DNA of 37,526 nucleotides, from positions 1 to 37,526 of the forward strand of contig CAMMLJ010000018.1 in NCBI GenBank assembly GCA_946497695.1, read 5' to 3'. A program made the position numbers and the translations under genes. Positions 35,823 to 37,526 of this stretch are shown here, piece by piece. The notes below the pieces were generated by a model. It had not been told where the DNA came from, searched no databases, and was given only the letters and a program-made list of their open reading frames with translations. Every line of letters begins with the position of its first letter. Positions within the stretch are counted from its first letter, which is position 1. Origin of the DNA: an uncultured Clostridium sp. Lineage in GTDB: Bacteria; Bacillota; Clostridia; TANB77; CAG-508.

Positions 35823-36638
35823 ATGAAAGATATTAATATAATATTAACTAGGCACGGAAGATATAATAATTCTAGAGACAAAAGCGACTTAGGTATAGGT
35901 CATATCACTGAAGAAGGTAAAAGAGAGATAGTAGAAAAGACCAAAAAAAGAATAGATAGGATAGTAGGCAATAAATTAAAAGATACTACATTTTTAATTA
36001 TTGCCTCACCTACTTATTGGTTAAGTGACAAAAGATTTGGAAGAAGAGCTATCGAAACAGAAAAAGTAACCAAAGCAGAAATAATGGAAGAACTAAAACA
36101 AGAGGGGATTTCAGAAGAAGAGGCAAAATCTCATTTTTATGCAGAGCCAAAAATATATACAAGGCAAAAAACAAATGGACTTAGTATAGAAGAATTAAGA
36201 GACAAATTAGCAGAACCGAATGTATATGATTTGGCACCAAGCTATATACAGAAATTAAAAGTACGATATGGAGGAATGAATTCTGGATTTTGGAAAGAAC
36301 TTGCTAGTTCAGAAGAAGTGAAACAATACAATAAAGATGCAGAAGGTCCAACAGATTTAAGAAGGAAAATAACAGAGCTATTAAACTATGTAGTAGATTG
36401 GTCAAAGGACTATTCAAAAAGGCAAGATACAAATATATGTGTATTTTTAATTACTCATGGAGAAACAATGGAACCTTTTATTCAGAACAAGAAATTATCA
36501 CACATAACTGAATTTGGATATAATGATGGAATAGTTTTTAATGTAAAAGAAGATGGAATTATAATAAAGACAGAAGACGAACTATTCATTGGACCTCCAC
36601 CAAAAGTTAAAGATGAATGTATATTAGGTAGGGATTAA
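35823..36638 (+). CDS. Histidine phosphatase superfamily protein
   Basis: A 271-residue protein of the phosphoglycerate mutase-like (RHG) superfamily. The nucleophile motif LTRHGRY (8-14; H11) is followed by GHITEEGK, IASPTYWLSDKRFGRRAIET (60-79, an expanded form of the usual SP..RA..T motif) and the second catalytic histidine H212 in LITHGET. An insertion of about 80 residues separates the halves (about 85-165). Members act on sugar phosphates, but SixA is a phosphohistidine phosphatase, which makes reversal of the swivel-domain phosphorylation a testable idea. The ribosome site is TAGGTGA; it ends 1 nt before the ATP-grasp gene. Confidence 0.85.
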   Translation: MKDINIILTRHGRYNNSRDKSDLGIGHITEEGKREIVEKTKKRIDRIVGNKLKDTTFLIIASPTYWLSDKRFGRRAIETEKVTKAEIMEELKQEGISEEEAKSHFYAEPKIYTRQKTNGLSIEELRDKLAEPNVYDLAPSYIQKLKVRYGGMNSGFWKELASSEEVKQYNKDAEGPTDLRRKITELLNYVVDWSKDYSKRQDTNICVFLITHGETMEPFIQNKKLSHITEFGYNDGIVFNVKEDGIIIKTEDELFIGPPPKVKDECILGRD

Positions 36639-36639
36639 T

Positions 36640-37350
36640 TTGATATATAAATTAGATGAAGTGAGTAAAAAAGATGTGCAAGAAGTCGGAGGAAAAGCAG
36701 GTAATTTAGGCGAGCTTATCAAATTAGGTTTTAATGTACCTAGAGGATTTGTTTGTACATCAAAAGAGAATAAAAACAACATATATAATATGTATAATAA
36801 ATTAAAACTAGACAAAGTAGCAGTTAGATCATCTGCTATATGTGAAGATGGAACACAAAATTCATATGCTGGACAATTTGAAACTTTTCTTAATATAAAT
36901 AAAGAAGCGATTATTAGAAGCATAGAAAAATGTTATAACTCAAATAAATCTGAAAATATAAAGGGATATATTAATGAAAAAAATATAGTAGATGAGAATA
37001 CAAAAGTATCAGTTATAGTTCAAGAAATGATAGATGGAGATATAGCAGGAGTAATGTTCACTAAAAATCCAGTAACTGGGGATGATACTATTATAATAGA
37101 AAGCGTATTAGGTTTGGGTGAAAAATTAGTTCAAGGAGAGGTAACTCCATCACAACTTACAATAAATAAGAATACATTAATAATAGAGAATAAAATAGGA
37201 AAAGAAATGTTGTCTGACGATGAAGCAAAATTATTAAGTGAAATTGGTATGGAAATAGAAAGTAAGTTTAAAGCTCCACAAGATATAGAATGGACAATAA
37301 AGGATGGAGAAATATATATATTGCAAGCAAGAAATATAACAACATTATAG
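36640..37350 (+). CDS. Stand-alone ATP-grasp domain of PEP synthase/PPDK type
   Basis: A 236-residue protein equal to the nucleotide-binding domain alone of PEP synthase, PPDK or rifampin phosphotransferase. It shows VGGKAGNLGEL (16-26; K19), VAVRSSAICEDG (60-71; R63), VIVQEMIDGDIAGVMFTKNP (125-144), LGLGEKLVQGEVTPSQL (157-173; E161) and the closing YILQARNITT with Q229 and R231. The usual subdomain between GFVCT and the VAVRSS strand is cut to about 20 residues. The swivelling and PEP/pyruvate barrel domains are absent; a swivelling domain is supplied by the first gene of the operon. It starts with TTG behind GGTAGGGA. Confidence 0.9.
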   Translation: MIYKLDEVSKKDVQEVGGKAGNLGELIKLGFNVPRGFVCTSKENKNNIYNMYNKLKLDKVAVRSSAICEDGTQNSYAGQFETFLNINKEAIIRSIEKCYNSNKSENIKGYINEKNIVDENTKVSVIVQEMIDGDIAGVMFTKNPVTGDDTIIIESVLGLGEKLVQGEVTPSQLTINKNTLIIENKIGKEMLSDDEAKLLSEIGMEIESKFKAPQDIEWTIKDGEIYILQARNITTL

Positions 37351-37454
37351 AAATATTTTGGGGTCTAAATGATTGAAATAAGTAAAGAAGAAATGATAGT
37401 TTTTTATATAATAAATTAAAGCTAAAAAAATATTAAAAAAAATAAAAAAATATG

Positions 37455-37483
37455 TTGACAATAAAAAGGCATTATGGTAATAT
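37455..37483 (+). promoter_or_regulatory. Promoter at the right edge
   Basis: Consensus TTGACA (37455-37460), 17-nt spacer and TAATAT (37478-37483) preceded by TG-n (extended -10); a perfect TATAAT at 37481-37486 overlaps with a 20-nt spacer. It would drive a gene beyond the window. The rest of 37351-37526 is AT-rich and shows no convincing gene. Confidence 0.6.
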
Positions 37484-37526
37484 AATTAAAGACCGAGTAA
37501 CAAGAGAAAAAAACACATAGAAATAT

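Noticed and set aside
33468..37350. Reading the operon as a standard PEP synthase split by frameshifts
   Set aside because: Domain order is reversed, a GHKL ATPase and a phosphatase are inserted, the barrel domain is absent and each gene has its own start and stop signals.
37369..37419. A 16-codon ORF after the ATP-grasp gene
   Set aside because: Too short, unrecognised and with no convincing ribosome site; AT-rich sequence gives such frames by chance.

Overview
The window comes from a very AT-rich, low-GC Gram-positive chromosome. Sporulation genes (spoIIAA-spoIIAB-sigF, spoIID, spoIIQ, dpaA, sigH), a T-box riboswitch, IreB, RuvX, DUF1292, UPF0182, RqcH and a family II pyrophosphatase together point to an anaerobic spore-forming member of Clostridia (Bacillota). 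TGA is used as a stop, so the standard code applies. I cannot name the genus from sequence alone.

Layout. 1-4460: tRNA-Thr(CGT) on the minus strand, ftsY, a large UPF0182 membrane protein and a DUF5665 protein. 4500-8620: pgsA and ligA (overlapping), a small unknown ORF and a fucO-type alcohol dehydrogenase. 8620-11705: a hairpin-rich spacer, then ppaC and rqcH on the minus strand, each with its own promoter. 11737-14400: sigH, tRNA-Thr(GGT), a decapitated HD-GYP remnant and ychF. 14470-15571: a very small LPXTG surface protein facing a sortase across a shared terminator. 15630-19147: an operon ppa - TPR membrane protein - dpaA - uppP, closed by a strong terminator. 19248-23913: a small membrane protein, a CpaE/TadZ-like protein with AT-hooks and an acidic repeat tract, a GAF plus degenerate GGDEF protein, then ireB and ruvX. 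23914-27359: DUF1292, a T-box leader and valS. 27399-28979: a COG2509-type FAD oxidoreductase on the minus strand. 29099-32542: spoIIAA (frame-shifted as given), spoIIAB, sigF, spoIID and spoIIQ. 32541-37350: a divergent AraC-type regulator and a four-gene operon.

The most unusual part is the final operon (33468-37350). It encodes a GHKL ATPase fused to a phosphohistidine swivelling domain, an unrecognised helical protein, a histidine phosphatase-family (RHG) protein and a free-standing compact ATP-grasp domain of the PEP synthase/PPDK type. The parts of a PEP synthase-like or rifampin phosphotransferase-like enzyme, without the PEP-binding barrel, are spread over separate proteins and coupled to a GHKL ATPase and a possible phosphohistidine phosphatase. 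I do not recognise this as a named system. It could be a phosphohistidine switch, a small-molecule phosphotransferase or a defence system; which one cannot be decided from sequence.

Second in interest is the CpaE/TadZ-like cluster at 19318-23213. It combines a degenerate P-loop, two AT-hooks, six 13-residue acidic repeats and a partner with a dead GGDEF motif, with no Tad pilus genes in view. Most other genes are ordinary housekeeping or sporulation genes. Several have notable 5' or 3' RNA structures: rqcH, ppaC, DUF5665 and the GHKL operon.
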